A stretch of 64,000 nt of DNA from Proteus cibi. GTDB lineage: Bacteria > Pseudomonadota > Gammaproteobacteria > Enterobacterales > Enterobacteriaceae. The stretch lies in NCBI RefSeq assembly GCF_003144405.1, contig NZ_PENW01000005.1, forward strand, positions 123,866 through 187,865. The letters run 5' to 3'. Made by a program: the position numbers and the translations under genes. Shown here piece by piece: positions 35,248 to 43,646 of the stretch (the first letter of the stretch is position 1; the number at the start of each line of letters is the position of its first letter). The notes beneath the pieces were generated by a model. That model was given only the letters and a program-made list of their open reading frames with translations. It was not told the DNA's origin and did not search any database.

Positions 35248-37863
35248 TTATTGCGTAATCAGTTTAGGTTGAGGCAAGGGCTCTGTTCTTTGATTGATTG
35301 TTGACGATGTTGCTTCACCATCACTACAAGTCAGTAATAATGAAGACATAAATAATCCTTCAACTAATGTTGGAATACGGACTTTGCACTGATCTTGACC
35401 ATTCCAACGAACACTCAATAGATCATCACTGTTAATTCCCGTCAGATAGACATTCCCACCATCATTAACAATACCGAGCTCACGACCTTTTTCGGTTGTG
35501 ACACTGGCACCAAATGGAGGATAAGTGCCATCTTGTAATCGAATGACAGCCATCGCTTTTTGTCCCGATACCACATCAAAGTGGCGGTAGCCTATTGCGC
35601 CTTCCGTAAGGGTGAGTTGTTGAATTGAGCGTAATGCTTCAGCGTTATCTGGCATCTGATCAAGGTCGATGCTGGCACTACTGCGGTAATAATCATTGAT
35701 ATCAGGCAATACAGCTTTACCAAAAACATTGGTACGCGTAATCGCGCCAATACTTTTCACGGGTACATCTGAAACACCATCTGTATCAACAAGTAAACGA
35801 GTACTACCAGTACGACTTGTACGGTGTAATGCACCACCTTTTGGTGTTAATGTTGCCCCACCTTGTAGTGATAATGTGGCTGATGTGTATTCACCATTAA
35901 TATGGCTTGCACTCGCTGTGACCAATGCCGCATCAGCGTAATGCATAAGATAGGCATCTGCGGATGGTTTACCGTTACTGCTTAAACCCGCACCAACACG
36001 ATAGCTACTATTGTCATCAATACGATCGTAATAACTGACATTATGTGAATTGCCGTGTTTATTAATCACAGTGTTGTAGCTAATGGTTGCGCGATCGCTC
36101 CAAGGCATACTGACATTCATATAAACGCCATTATCATTGGTGCCATTAAATTTATTGCGAAACGCCGACAGACTGAGGTTGATATTTTTAAAGCGACCAA
36201 TATCCATCGTTTTGGCTAATGACAAGTTATAGTTATCATTATTAGGTTTATTCCAATAAGTCTGATGACTATAGTTTAAGTAGGCACTTAATCCCCACTC
36301 AGGGAACTGCTTACTAAACATAATGGTATAAAGCTCTTTATTGTTATCTTCTTCACCACCACGATAACGACGATCTAAGTATTGGTTCATACTCATAAAG
36401 TCACGTTCAGAGAATCGATAGCCTGCGAATGTCACTTGGCTATTGATTTGTTCAAAACGTTTTGAGTAACTTAAGCGGTAAGAGCCACCGTGATAACGCT
36501 TGTTATCACTTGGAATTTTTGCCCAAGAATGTGTCGCATCAAAAGAGATAGCCCCCAGTGCCATAAGGTCACGACCAATACCTGCCGAAACTGAGTTATA
36601 ATCACCCGATACTAATGATCCCCCATAAAGTGACCAACCGTTACTGATCCCCCATGAGAATTCTCCCATACCAAAAATAGGGCCTTCTGTATTACGGCTC
36701 ATATCTGACGGTTGCCCCGCAGATAACTTATATTGCACTCGACCAGGGCGTGTTAAATAAGGAATACTTGCCGTATCCATTTGGAATTCTTGAACAGATC
36801 CATCTTGCTCTTCAACACGTACATCTAATTTACCACTCACTGCATCATTGATGTCTTGAATACGGAACGGACCTGGAGCAACTTGCGTTTCATAGATCAC
36901 GCGACCTTGCTGGCTAATCGTCACTTTCGCATTCGTTTTTGCCACACCCGTTACTTCAGGGGCATATCCCCTTAAATTAGGTGGCAGCATATTGTCATCT
37001 GTAGACAAGTTAATCCCAGTAAAACGGAAGTTATCGAAAATGTCAGAACGTGAGTAAGTCTCCCCCATCACAAGGCGAGCACCTAATTGCGTGATTGCTC
37101 TATAAAGATAAAGCTGATTCCATTTCCAACTATTTTCAGTGCTATCGGGAATACCTGTTGTATGCTGATAACTTGCTTGCCAATCGGCACGAAAACGCCA
37201 AACACCAAGGTTTGCTCCCACGGTTCCTAAACCTGTAACTTGTTGGCGCTGTTTTCCTTTAGCAGGATCGGTCACGTTAGCATTGACGTTATAGTCAAAA
37301 AGCACGCCTGAAATACCGTGATCCCAACGAGAAGGTGGGTCCCAATTAGGCGCTGAATATTCAAGATACGCTTGAGGAATAGTAAGAATAAGATTGCCAT
37401 TTCCCAGACTTGCATTTACCGTCATTCCGGGAATAGAAGAGATATCAAGACAGCTTCCATTATCTTGATATTTAACTTTTTCAGCCCATTCAGGTTTGAG
37501 TCCTATTTGATGGATCAATTCTGGTGGCAAGCATGCCTCGCTACCTTTAGGATCATTGGCGGGTACAACATAGCTAATGTTATAGAGGTCAGGGAGTTCA
37601 TTATTATTCACACGAACAACAAACTCATATCGCCCAGGCATAATATAGCCCGCACGCGAGAAATCGGATAAGTCGATATTTTGCTTATCTTTTAGATCCA
37701 AAATATCGGCATTAAATTCAATATCACTATTTGCTAAAGCTGAACTTGAAATACTGGAAGCGCCAGTAAGAATTAAATAGATCAGTACAGCAACAGGCCG
37801 AATAGTATGTTGTTTTTTCTTTTTTTCCGTCCCTAAACCAACGGTTTTGAATGTTCTAACCAT
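35248..37863 (-). CDS. mrpC: MrpC outer-membrane fimbrial usher
   Basis: 871 residues, full-length PapC-like usher. A signal peptide is followed by the N-terminal chaperone-binding domain ('IEFNADILDLKDKQNIDLSD'), the beta-barrel with plug ('LPPNLRGYAPEVTGVAKTNA') and two C-terminal domains ('GYRHFDVVSGQKAMAVIRL', 'PPFGASVTTEKGRELGIVND'). It polymerises and secretes MR/P subunits. Divergence from the mrp' usher is concentrated at the two ends. Confidence 0.93.
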   Translation of the reverse strand: MVRTFKTVGLGTEKKKKQHTIRPVAVLIYLILTGASSISSSALANSDIEFNADILDLKDKQNIDLSDFSRAGYIMPGRYEFVVRVNNNELPDLYNISYVVPANDPKGSEACLPPELIHQIGLKPEWAEKVKYQDNGSCLDISSIPGMTVNASLGNGNLILTIPQAYLEYSAPNWDPPSRWDHGISGVLFDYNVNANVTDPAKGKQRQQVTGLGTVGANLGVWRFRADWQASYQHTTGIPDSTENSWKWNQLYLYRAITQLGARLVMGETYSRSDIFDNFRFTGINLSTDDNMLPPNLRGYAPEVTGVAKTNAKVTISQQGRVIYETQVAPGPFRIQDINDAVSGKLDVRVEEQDGSVQEFQMDTASIPYLTRPGRVQYKLSAGQPSDMSRNTEGPIFGMGEFSWGISNGWSLYGGSLVSGDYNSVSAGIGRDLMALGAISFDATHSWAKIPSDNKRYHGGSYRLSYSKRFEQINSQVTFAGYRFSERDFMSMNQYLDRRYRGGEEDNNKELYTIMFSKQFPEWGLSAYLNYSHQTYWNKPNNDNYNLSLAKTMDIGRFKNINLSLSAFRNKFNGTNDNGVYMNVSMPWSDRATISYNTVINKHGNSHNVSYYDRIDDNSSYRVGAGLSSNGKPSADAYLMHYADAALVTASASHINGEYTSATLSLQGGATLTPKGGALHRTSRTGSTRLLVDTDGVSDVPVKSIGAITRTNVFGKAVLPDINDYYRSSASIDLDQMPDNAEALRSIQQLTLTEGAIGYRHFDVVSGQKAMAVIRLQDGTYPPFGASVTTEKGRELGIVNDGGNVYLTGINSDDLLSVRWNGQDQCKVRIPTLVEGLFMSSLLLTCSDGEATSSTINQRTEPLPQPKLITQ

Positions 37864-37884
37864 AAGTTATCCAACCCGATCCAT

Positions 37885-38445
37885 TTAATAGTATTCCAGC
37901 TTAAATCGCAGCGTCGTTCGGTAATTTCCAGCTTTGGGTATTTCGTTATTTTTGACTATTCGCGCTTGGTAAAGTAACGCCATTGATTTGGAGTCAATAC
38001 CAACAGGGGGTAATGGCTTACCCGGAATGGCTCGCCTACCATAACGATCAGCTATCGCTAATGACGCACCTCTCGCTTCACCAGAAAGTGCAAAATTGCC
38101 ATTATCGTTAGAGGGACCTTCAAACGTTGCAATAAAACGAGGGTTGTCCGCTTCCTGACCTTTTTGTTCAATTAGCGTACATTCCGTTAATCTGATAGAA
38201 AAATACTCAATAGGTCCTTGCCCTTCAGTCACTAGCATTGGAATAGAAACCGTTGTCAGTGGAATAACTTGTTCACCACTTCCTGCTGCAATCGTGCAAG
38301 AGGGTTCTAAGATTGAGCCTGAAAGATTAAGTACCCCAAATCGCTGATGCATATTTTTATCTTGTTTTACATCACTCGCTTCTGCTGTTGTCATCAGTAA
38401 GCTGGCAATAAGGCATAGCCATAGTGGTGTCATCTTGCGATTCAT
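37885..38445 (-). CDS. mrpB: MrpB minor fimbrial subunit (probable terminator/anchor pilin)
   Basis: 186 residues from ATG 38445, preceded by GGAGAAAAAT; the longer frame to 38505 would run into the hairpin after mrpA. Signal peptide to about residue 23 ('LLMTTAEA'). 'GSILEPSCTIAAGSGEQVI' and 'YRTTLRFKLEYY' match the other MrpB. It follows mrpA after a stem-loop. Confidence 0.9.
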   Translation of the reverse strand: MNRKMTPLWLCLIASLLMTTAEASDVKQDKNMHQRFGVLNLSGSILEPSCTIAAGSGEQVIPLTTVSIPMLVTEGQGPIEYFSIRLTECTLIEQKGQEADNPRFIATFEGPSNDNGNFALSGEARGASLAIADRYGRRAIPGKPLPPVGIDSKSMALLYQARIVKNNEIPKAGNYRTTLRFKLEYY

Positions 38446-38496
38446 ATTTTTCTCCGTAAGAAAAAAATCGTTAAAAATAGACACAGGAAATAAAGC

Positions 38497-38516
38497 TCTG
38501 TACATCCTTGTACAGA
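38497..38516 (-). terminator. intercistronic hairpin between mrpA and mrpB
   Basis: TCTGTACA (38497-38504) pairs perfectly with TGTACAGA (38509-38516) around TCCT, 13 bp after the mrpA stop. Its position between the abundant major pilin and the assembly genes suggests partial termination or 3'-end protection. Confidence 0.6.
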
Positions 38517-38528
38517 ACTTATTTTTTC

Positions 38529-39056
38529 TTACTGATAAGTCAGTGCGAAAGTTGCGATTGCAGTGAAGTCACCAGGAACAGCGGCTTCTGCAGAAGAACC
38601 TTGTAAGTAAGCAGCAAAGTTCAGATCGTTATTACCATCACGTAATGTTTGAGCTGCACTTGGTGTACCTAATTTGATTTGTTTACCACCAGCATCGGTG
38701 ATAACAACAGCTGCATTTTTAGCGATACCTTCAATACCTAAAGAACCTGCTAAGATGTCTGCATCTTCAGAACCAGTGAAGGTTGTTTGAACAGTTTTAT
38801 AAGTTTCTGTTGTGCAATTCTCTAAAGTAATTTTAAAATCACGAGAATTACTACGACCACCATCTTTTAATGAAGCAGTAGAAATTTGACCTAATGGAAC
38901 AGTTTGATTTTCTGAATCAGGATGAATAGAACAAGGTGCATCAATAATTGAACCAACAAACTTAACTGTACCGTGACCTTGATCAGCAGCAAATGCAGAA
39001 CCCGCAGCAACAGATAAACCTAAGCCAAGAACTAACGCTAATTTATTTAATTTCAT
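38529..39056 (-). CDS. mrpA: MrpA major MR/P fimbrial subunit
   Basis: 175 residues. The signal peptide ends AAGSAFA; the mature protein starts ADQGHGTVKFVGSIIDAPCS. The disulfide cysteines are in 'DAPCSI' and 'LENCTTETY', and the C-terminal donor strand is 'FTAIATFALTYQ'. It closely resembles P. mirabilis MrpA as I remember it, with scattered substitutions. Expression depends on the invertible promoter element at 39210-39507. Confidence 0.95.
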   Translation of the reverse strand: MKLNKLALVLGLGLSVAAGSAFAADQGHGTVKFVGSIIDAPCSIHPDSENQTVPLGQISTASLKDGGRSNSRDFKITLENCTTETYKTVQTTFTGSEDADILAGSLGIEGIAKNAAVVITDAGGKQIKLGTPSAAQTLRDGNNDLNFAAYLQGSSAEAAVPGDFTAIATFALTYQ

Positions 39057-39209
39057 CTTTTTGTTTCCTAAAATATAAAGGACGAAGACATTAAAAATAA
39101 TAAATTCATTAGGATTGAATTATTCCTAATTGAATGACTCATTTATTGAGTTTTTGAATTTTGGTATATTTGTGCCCGTCCAAAACGAATTCAAATATCG
39201 TTAGAAACA

Positions 39210-39232
39210 AAACAAAATACACCAAATTGTTT
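39210..39232. repeat. left inverted repeat (IRL) of the mrp phase switch
   Basis: AAACAAAATACACCAAATTG plus TTT. It matches the inverted copy at 39485-39507 with one mismatch in 23 bases. Confidence 0.9.
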
Positions 39233-39452
39233 TGTTAAAAATTTTCATCTCGAAATCAAACGCATTTAGATAATCAAACTTTAAATATCAGAAAAAGAGT
39301 TTATTATTCTAAGTGCAATTACTATAATTTGTGAAAAAAGTAAAAAAATTTATTTCTGGATTTTAAACAAAGTAACCAATAGTGTTTGAATTTTAAAATA
39401 ATGATAAATATCAATATGTTAAATAAATGAAGATAAGTGATGAATATTAAAT

Positions 39453-39481
39453 TTGACTTAAGTGATAAGCCAGAGAATAAT
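39453..39481 (+). promoter_or_regulatory. sigma-70 type promoter inside the mrp invertible element
   Basis: TTGACT (39453-39458), a 17-bp spacer and AATAAT (39476-39481). Transcription would start inside the right repeat. Inversion would place it next to the mrpA leader reading into mrpA. Confidence 0.65.
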
Positions 39482-39484
39482 AGT

Positions 39485-39507
39485 AAACAATTTGGTGTAT
39501 TCTGTTT
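39485..39507. repeat. right inverted repeat (IRR) of the mrp phase switch
   Basis: AAACAATTTGGTGTATTCTG plus TTT, the inverted partner of 39210-39232 with one mismatch. Confidence 0.9.
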
Positions 39508-39727
39508 ATTTCTATAAAGAAAGCCAAATTCCCATCTATACTCATTTTTCGCTTTTTCAATCAATCACTTTCATTTTCTAAAAATAAATAAACTTTCAAT
39601 AAACTTGTTTAAAATGAACAAGTAAAAGTGCAAGCATAAAAAAAACACAACTCTTTATTGATGCATATTACTTGTTATAGTGGTGCATCAATTGACTTTT
39701 GTTCCTTGTTATCTCATTGAAAAGGTT

Positions 39728-40294
39728 ATGAAAATGAAGCAGCGCAAGTTTCTTACACGTTTTGAGATCAATTCTATTTTGAAGCAAGCAAAGGAAGGAC
39801 GTTATCCAGAAAGAGATTACTGTATGTTTTTAATGTGTTTTTTACATGGATTTCGCGTAAGTGAACTATGTAATTTAACTTTAAGCGATATTGATTTAGA
39901 AAGTCGAATACTCTATGTCAGGCGCTTAAAAGGCGGTTTATCAACAACACAACCAATTATTGAAGAAGAATATGAAGCGTTAGTTAACTGGTTGAAAAAA
40001 AGGGAAACATGGAGAGAATATGACTCAGAATGGGTCTTTTTATCCCAAAAAACTGGTCCAATTTCGCGTCAGCAAGTATATGGATTACTTCGCCGTTTAG
40101 GTAAAAAAGCTAATGTATCCATTGCTCCTCATCCTCATATGTTACGCCATGCATGTGGTTATGCACTGGCTGATTTAGGTAGAGATACTCGTTTAATTCA
40201 AGATTACTTAGGACATCGTAATATTTCACATACCGTTATCTATACCGCAAGTAATTCAAAACGTTTTGTTCACATTTGGGAATCAATAAATTAA
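39728..40294 (+). CDS. mrpI: MrpI tyrosine recombinase of the MR/P phase switch
   Basis: 188 residues from ATG 39728; a second ATG at 39734 has better spacing from AAAAGG. The catalytic residues of FimB/FimE-type recombinases are present: Arg in 'HGFRVSELC', 'HPHMLRHACGYAL' (His-x-x-Arg), 'LGHRNIS' and the Tyr nucleophile in 'HTVIYTASN'. It inverts the 252-bp element between its own gene and mrpA in both directions. It is divergent from the fimbrial operon and has no counterpart near the other copy. Confidence 0.93.
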   Translation: MKMKQRKFLTRFEINSILKQAKEGRYPERDYCMFLMCFLHGFRVSELCNLTLSDIDLESRILYVRRLKGGLSTTQPIIEEEYEALVNWLKKRETWREYDSEWVFLSQKTGPISRQQVYGLLRRLGKKANVSIAPHPHMLRHACGYALADLGRDTRLIQDYLGHRNISHTVIYTASNSKRFVHIWESIN

Positions 40295-40673
40295 CAACAC
40301 TTATTTAATTAATATATTCTCTGAGAATTAACACCCTAAATAGAGTAGGCTATATTTTTTCAATAAGAATACAGTTAATTTTAATATAAATAAGAAAATT
40401 AGGAATTGTTTTATATTAAATAAATAATCACGATTAAAGACATTAATAATTTATTAATAATCGTTTTCTAACGAAAGAATAAATCAAACGCATATTCTTT
40501 TTTTGATTATCCTTATTGGAGAGCGGTAAATTTAATATCAATCTTTATTTATTAGTAATACTAAACATTCTTTGTTTGATTTTTAATCAAGAAATAAGGG
40601 TTTTATTTAAAAGAAAATATCCATTATTAAAAATTTTATTCATTTGCATTCCATGCACACGCTTTCATATCTT
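40295..40673. other. spacer between mrpI and the rtcB operon end
   Basis: AT-rich, no ORF seen. 'GCATTCCATGCACACGC' near 40647 is a minor near-palindrome. Nothing else is recognisable before the hairpin at 40674. Confidence 0.4.
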
Positions 40674-40704
40674 ACTATCCCCAACGTGATCGTTAGGGGA
40701 TAGT
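40674..40704. other. strong hairpin downstream of rtcB
   Basis: ACTATCCCCAACG (40674-40686) pairs with CGTT-A-GGGGATAGT (40691-40704), one bulged A. It lies 23 bp after the rtcB stop and has no U tract on the minus strand. It probably marks the 3' end of the operon mRNA or a processing site. Confidence 0.5.
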
Positions 40705-40726
40705 TATGAATGACCTTAAAACACAA

Positions 40727-41950
40727 TTACCCTTTTACACAAACAACTTGTCGTAGTGTATGAACAATCTCAACAAGTGATAACTGCGCTTTCATCACAG
40801 CATCAATATCCTTATAAGCCATTGGAATTTCATCAATCACATCTTCATCTTTTCGACATTCCACATGCGCTGTTGCTCGAATTTGGTCTGCAACACTAAA
40901 GGCTTTTTTCGCTGCTGTTCGGCTCATTACACGTCCTGCACCATGACTACATGAACAGAAACTGTCGGCATTTCCTTTTCCTCTTACAATAAAGCTTTTA
41001 GCGCCCATTGAGCCTGGAATGATCCCCATTTCACCTTTTTGAGCTGAAACCGCCCCTTTTCGAGTCACGAGTACTTCTTCACCGAAGTGCATTTCCTTTT
41101 GCACATAGTTATGGTGGCAGTTCACCGCCTGTTGCTGTGTCGTAAAAGGTTTAGTTATTTGTGTTGATAACGCAGCCAACACACGTTCCATCATAATTTC
41201 GCGGTTATGTCGGGCAAAATCCTGTGCCCATTCTACGGCTTCTATATAGTCATCATAGAAAAGCGTTCCTTCTTTTAAGTACGCTAAATTTTTATCTGGC
41301 AAGTTAGCGATATGCTCTCTCATATCTTCTTGTGCCATTTGGATAAATAATGTACCGATAGCATTTCCTACACCACGAGATCCACTATGTAGCATCACCC
41401 AAACATTATCTGATTCATCAAGGCACAACTCGATAAAGTGGTTTCCTGTTCCTAATGTACCAAGGTGACGATAGTTATTCGTATTTCGTAAACGTGGGTA
41501 CTTATCAGTTAAAACCTTAAAACGCCCTTCAAGTTGTTGCCAATGTTGATCAACCAGTTTAGGTGGGCTCTTCCATGAACCTCGATCATTCCCTGACTGA
41601 TAACTTGTTCTTCCATGAGGTACAGCTTTTTCTATTGCCGTTCTTATGGCAAATAAATTATCTGGCAGATCATTTGCGTGCAATGATGTTTTCACTGCAA
41701 TCATTCCACATCCAATATCCACCCCCACTGCAGCAGGAATAATCGCGCCTTTCGTTGGAATAACACTCCCTATTGTTGAACCTTTTCCTAAGTGAACATC
41801 AGGCATTACTGCCATATGTTTAAAAATAAAAGGCATTTTGGCAGTATTAATAAGTTGCTTTAGAGCATCTGCTTCAACAGGTACACCATTTGTCCACATT
41901 TTGATTTCAGACGTTCCTGCTTCTTTTACTATTTGATGATCCAATATCAT
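40727..41950 (-). CDS. rtcB: RtcB RNA ligase (3'-phosphate / 5'-OH joining)
   Basis: 407 residues (E. coli RtcB 408). The Mn-binding signature 'DVHLGKGSTIG' (Asp51, His53) and 'GVDIGCGMIAV' (Cys81) are present. 'LGTGNHFIEL' and 'MLHSGSRGVGNAIG' follow. 'CSCSHGAGRVMSR' contains the histidine that is guanylylated in the family. It ligates 2',3'-cyclic phosphate or 3'-phosphate ends to 5'-OH ends in GTP-dependent RNA repair. Its ATG overlaps the slipin stop (ATGA). Unlike the E. coli operon there is no rtcA after it; a slipin gene precedes it instead. Confidence 0.95.
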   Translation of the reverse strand: MILDHQIVKEAGTSEIKMWTNGVPVEADALKQLINTAKMPFIFKHMAVMPDVHLGKGSTIGSVIPTKGAIIPAAVGVDIGCGMIAVKTSLHANDLPDNLFAIRTAIEKAVPHGRTSYQSGNDRGSWKSPPKLVDQHWQQLEGRFKVLTDKYPRLRNTNNYRHLGTLGTGNHFIELCLDESDNVWVMLHSGSRGVGNAIGTLFIQMAQEDMREHIANLPDKNLAYLKEGTLFYDDYIEAVEWAQDFARHNREIMMERVLAALSTQITKPFTTQQQAVNCHHNYVQKEMHFGEEVLVTRKGAVSAQKGEMGIIPGSMGAKSFIVRGKGNADSFCSCSHGAGRVMSRTAAKKAFSVADQIRATAHVECRKDEDVIDEIPMAYKDIDAVMKAQLSLVEIVHTLRQVVCVKG

Positions 41951-43092
41951 GCCTGTGCTCCTTTAATTTGTACTAATCCGTTTAATACTTGGTCTAAACC
42001 ACCATAAACGGAAATCTTATCAATACGCTCTGCAATACGTTCTACGGTTTCTAGCTCTTTTAATCGTAAGGCTACTGGATTATTTTCCATTACTTTTGCC
42101 GTATTTAATAAAGAACGCGTTGCGGATGTCTCTTCTCTTCGACGAATAACATTAGCCTGAGCAGATTTTTCTGCCTCAACCACTTGCGCTAAAATCGTTT
42201 TCATTTCGCCAGGTAAAACAATATCTTTTACTCCTAATGAAGCCACTTCCACACCATATCCTTTAGTCACTTCACTGATTTTTTCACTCACTAAGCTGTC
42301 AATGAGCGTTTTATTCTCTAATAATTCGTCCAATGTTCTTGTTCCTACGGCTTCACGTAACGCAAACTGCAACTCTTTATATAAGAACTCGATCGGTGAG
42401 CTCAGTAATTGATACGCTGAAAGCACGTCGCTATAACGCCAGTTTGCTGACAAGTTAATGCGTAATGTCACTTTGTCTTTTGTTAAGATCTCTTGACCAC
42501 TCACATCGAGTGTTTGTAAACGCATATCAACGACTTCAACATCCACTTTGTGCTGATAACGCCAATAGCCTTTTAATCCGGGTGGCAATAGTGATTGAGT
42601 TTCACCATCAACACGGATAATACCAGCATGCCATGTTGGAATATCCACACTTAATACACCTTCACTGCCTTTTACCGTTTGGTTACGTAATTTTGGATAC
42701 TGCAATTTTTTCACCAACGCTGGCGAAACTTCCAATTCATTTGCTGACAACACTTCCATTGAGCGTTGTGAATAATTCCAATAAAGACGACGGGTACTCG
42801 GTGCTAAGATCTCTTTGAGTGAGTCATTTTCATAGAGTAAACCAATCTCTTCATCTGATAGCACAATATCAAAACAATATTCACTCACCCATTCTGGATG
42901 ATATTGGCGTAAAAATTCGGCTTTCTCTTTTTCAATCGCAGGGCCGTTTAACTCCACCAGCTCAACACTTAATTGGCGACGAAGATCAAAAAATTTATGC
43001 TCACCTGCACTAAGGACTTCAATATACTCATCGTCCTTCTTTAATAACCCCAGTTGTCCTTGTCTCACTTTTATTGTTGTTCTTATCATCAT
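41947..43092 (-). CDS. slipin / SPFH (band 7) protein in the rtc operon
   Basis: 381 residues. The SPFH domain lies at about residues 165-330 ('VDMRLQTLDVSGQEILTKDK', 'ALREAVGTRTLDELLENK', 'GYGVEVASLGVKDIVLPGEM'), followed by a coiled-coil segment rich in Glu/Ala/Arg ('QVVEAEKSAQANVIRRREET'). Unlike most slipins it has no N-terminal membrane segment; about 150 residues of soluble sequence come first. Slipins form membrane-associated oligomers. Its role in RNA repair is unknown, but the 4-bp overlap with rtcB ties it to that function. The start has AAGGA and two adjacent ATGs. Confidence 0.85.
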   Translation of the reverse strand: MMIRTTIKVRQGQLGLLKKDDEYIEVLSAGEHKFFDLRRQLSVELVELNGPAIEKEKAEFLRQYHPEWVSEYCFDIVLSDEEIGLLYENDSLKEILAPSTRRLYWNYSQRSMEVLSANELEVSPALVKKLQYPKLRNQTVKGSEGVLSVDIPTWHAGIIRVDGETQSLLPPGLKGYWRYQHKVDVEVVDMRLQTLDVSGQEILTKDKVTLRINLSANWRYSDVLSAYQLLSSPIEFLYKELQFALREAVGTRTLDELLENKTLIDSLVSEKISEVTKGYGVEVASLGVKDIVLPGEMKTILAQVVEAEKSAQANVIRRREETSATRSLLNTAKVMENNPVALRLKELETVERIAERIDKISVYGGLDQVLNGLVQIKGAQA

Positions 43093-43328
43093 GGCTTCCT
43101 TTTTCTCTCTTCTTTATAAGTTTTCTTCTTTTATTACTTTTTATCGTGACTTGCTCTCCACGAACAAACTTGGCGAAATAGAAGGGAAAAAAAGAGAGGA
43201 ACGATACTTTGTTTGTCTCTTCTTCTGCCTTCAATCCAGCGTAGTTGCTGGTGGATAAGCAAGGTGACGGTACTGCTATCACAACGATTTTTTATATTTA
43301 ATTTTACATTTGGATTTGTAATGGTTTT
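43093..43328 (-). other. structured leader between the tRNA-like RNA and slipin
   Basis: No credible ORF (a frame at 43028-43282 overlaps the slipin start in another phase and has poor composition). On the minus strand there are hairpins CCAGC/GCTGG (43236-43251) and an interrupted GATAGCA/TGCTTATC just before it. CTCTC followed by a run of seven T lies near 43190. A second small RNA, for example Y-RNA-like, could be hidden here, but I cannot show it. Confidence 0.35.
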
Positions 43329-43456
43329 TGGTGTCAGGAATCGAACCTGAAAATAACCCTCTTCACCTACAGAGTCTCAATGTGAAGGAACACATTTAGA
43401 TAACACCACAGCGTGTTCTTTATGTGCCTACCAGATTTAAAATCTGCTCAAGACAC
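43329..43456 (-). ncRNA. tRNA-like non-coding RNA at the head of the slipin-rtcB operon
   Basis: The minus strand begins GTGTC and ends GACACCA, so the ends can pair and leave a CA/CCA-like 3' tail. Just before the 3' end is a canonical T arm, CAGG-TTCGATT-CCTG. Near the 5' end is a D-arm-like stretch with GGTAGGCAC after the stem CAGATT/AATCTG. Between them are stems AACAC/GTGTT, AATGTG/CACATT and CTCT/AGAG, more than a normal cloverleaf. The length of ~128 nt and the short acceptor (4-5 bp) rule out a standard tRNA. The -12 element of a sigma-54 promoter lies 11 bp upstream of base 43456, so the predicted start is this first G. It resembles in concept the tRNA-like modules of Y RNAs in other rtc operons; the exact class is unknown. 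Confidence 0.7.
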
Positions 43457-43466
43457 TAATAATATT

Positions 43467-43480
43467 GCCAATATCGTGCC
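43467..43480 (-). promoter_or_regulatory. sigma-54 (-24/-12) promoter of the tRNA-like RNA / slipin / rtcB operon
   Basis: Minus strand TTGGCACGATATTGGCAA: the GG (43479-43480) and GC (43467-43468) are exactly 10 bp apart, matching the TGGCAC-N5-TTGC consensus well. The divergent rtcR encodes the expected activator. The predicted transcription start is about 43455-43456. RtcR sites should lie between here and 43646. Confidence 0.85.
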
Positions 43481-43646
43481 AAGTTTTTCAAATCTGCAAA
43501 AAATATTTTTAATTCATTGTTTTTATTTGTAAAAATATCTTTAACGTAATTTTTAAATATTTAGCCGTTGAATTAAAAACGATAAAAACTTATCTTTTTA
43601 TCTAGATGTTTATAAATATAGATAAAAAATAAGTGGAAATAACTTA

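Larger units (their letters stand above)
39210..39507. promoter_or_regulatory. mrp invertible element (phase switch), apparently in the OFF orientation
   Basis: Two 23-base inverted repeats (one mismatch) enclose exactly 252 bp (39233-39484), the size known for the P. mirabilis MR/P invertible element. MrpI flips it. The best promoter inside (39453-39481) points toward mrpI, away from mrpA, so mrpA would be OFF in the sequence as given. Confidence 0.85.

Noticed and set aside
39322..39564. 80-residue frame across the mrp invertible element
   Set aside because: It spans the right inverted repeat and the promoter, so inversion would break it.
22000..40300. CRISPR array
   Set aside because: The repeated sequence between the two mrp operons is gene-level duplication; no short regularly spaced repeats are seen there or elsewhere in the window.
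43028..43282. 84-residue minus-strand frame upstream of slipin
   Set aside because: It overlaps the slipin start in another phase, and the composition (Lys/Arg-rich tail) reflects purine-rich leader sequence.
43329..43456. Ordinary tRNA gene
   Set aside because: The T arm and CCA fit, but the acceptor is too short, the length is ~128 nt and there are extra hairpins with no standard anticodon arm.
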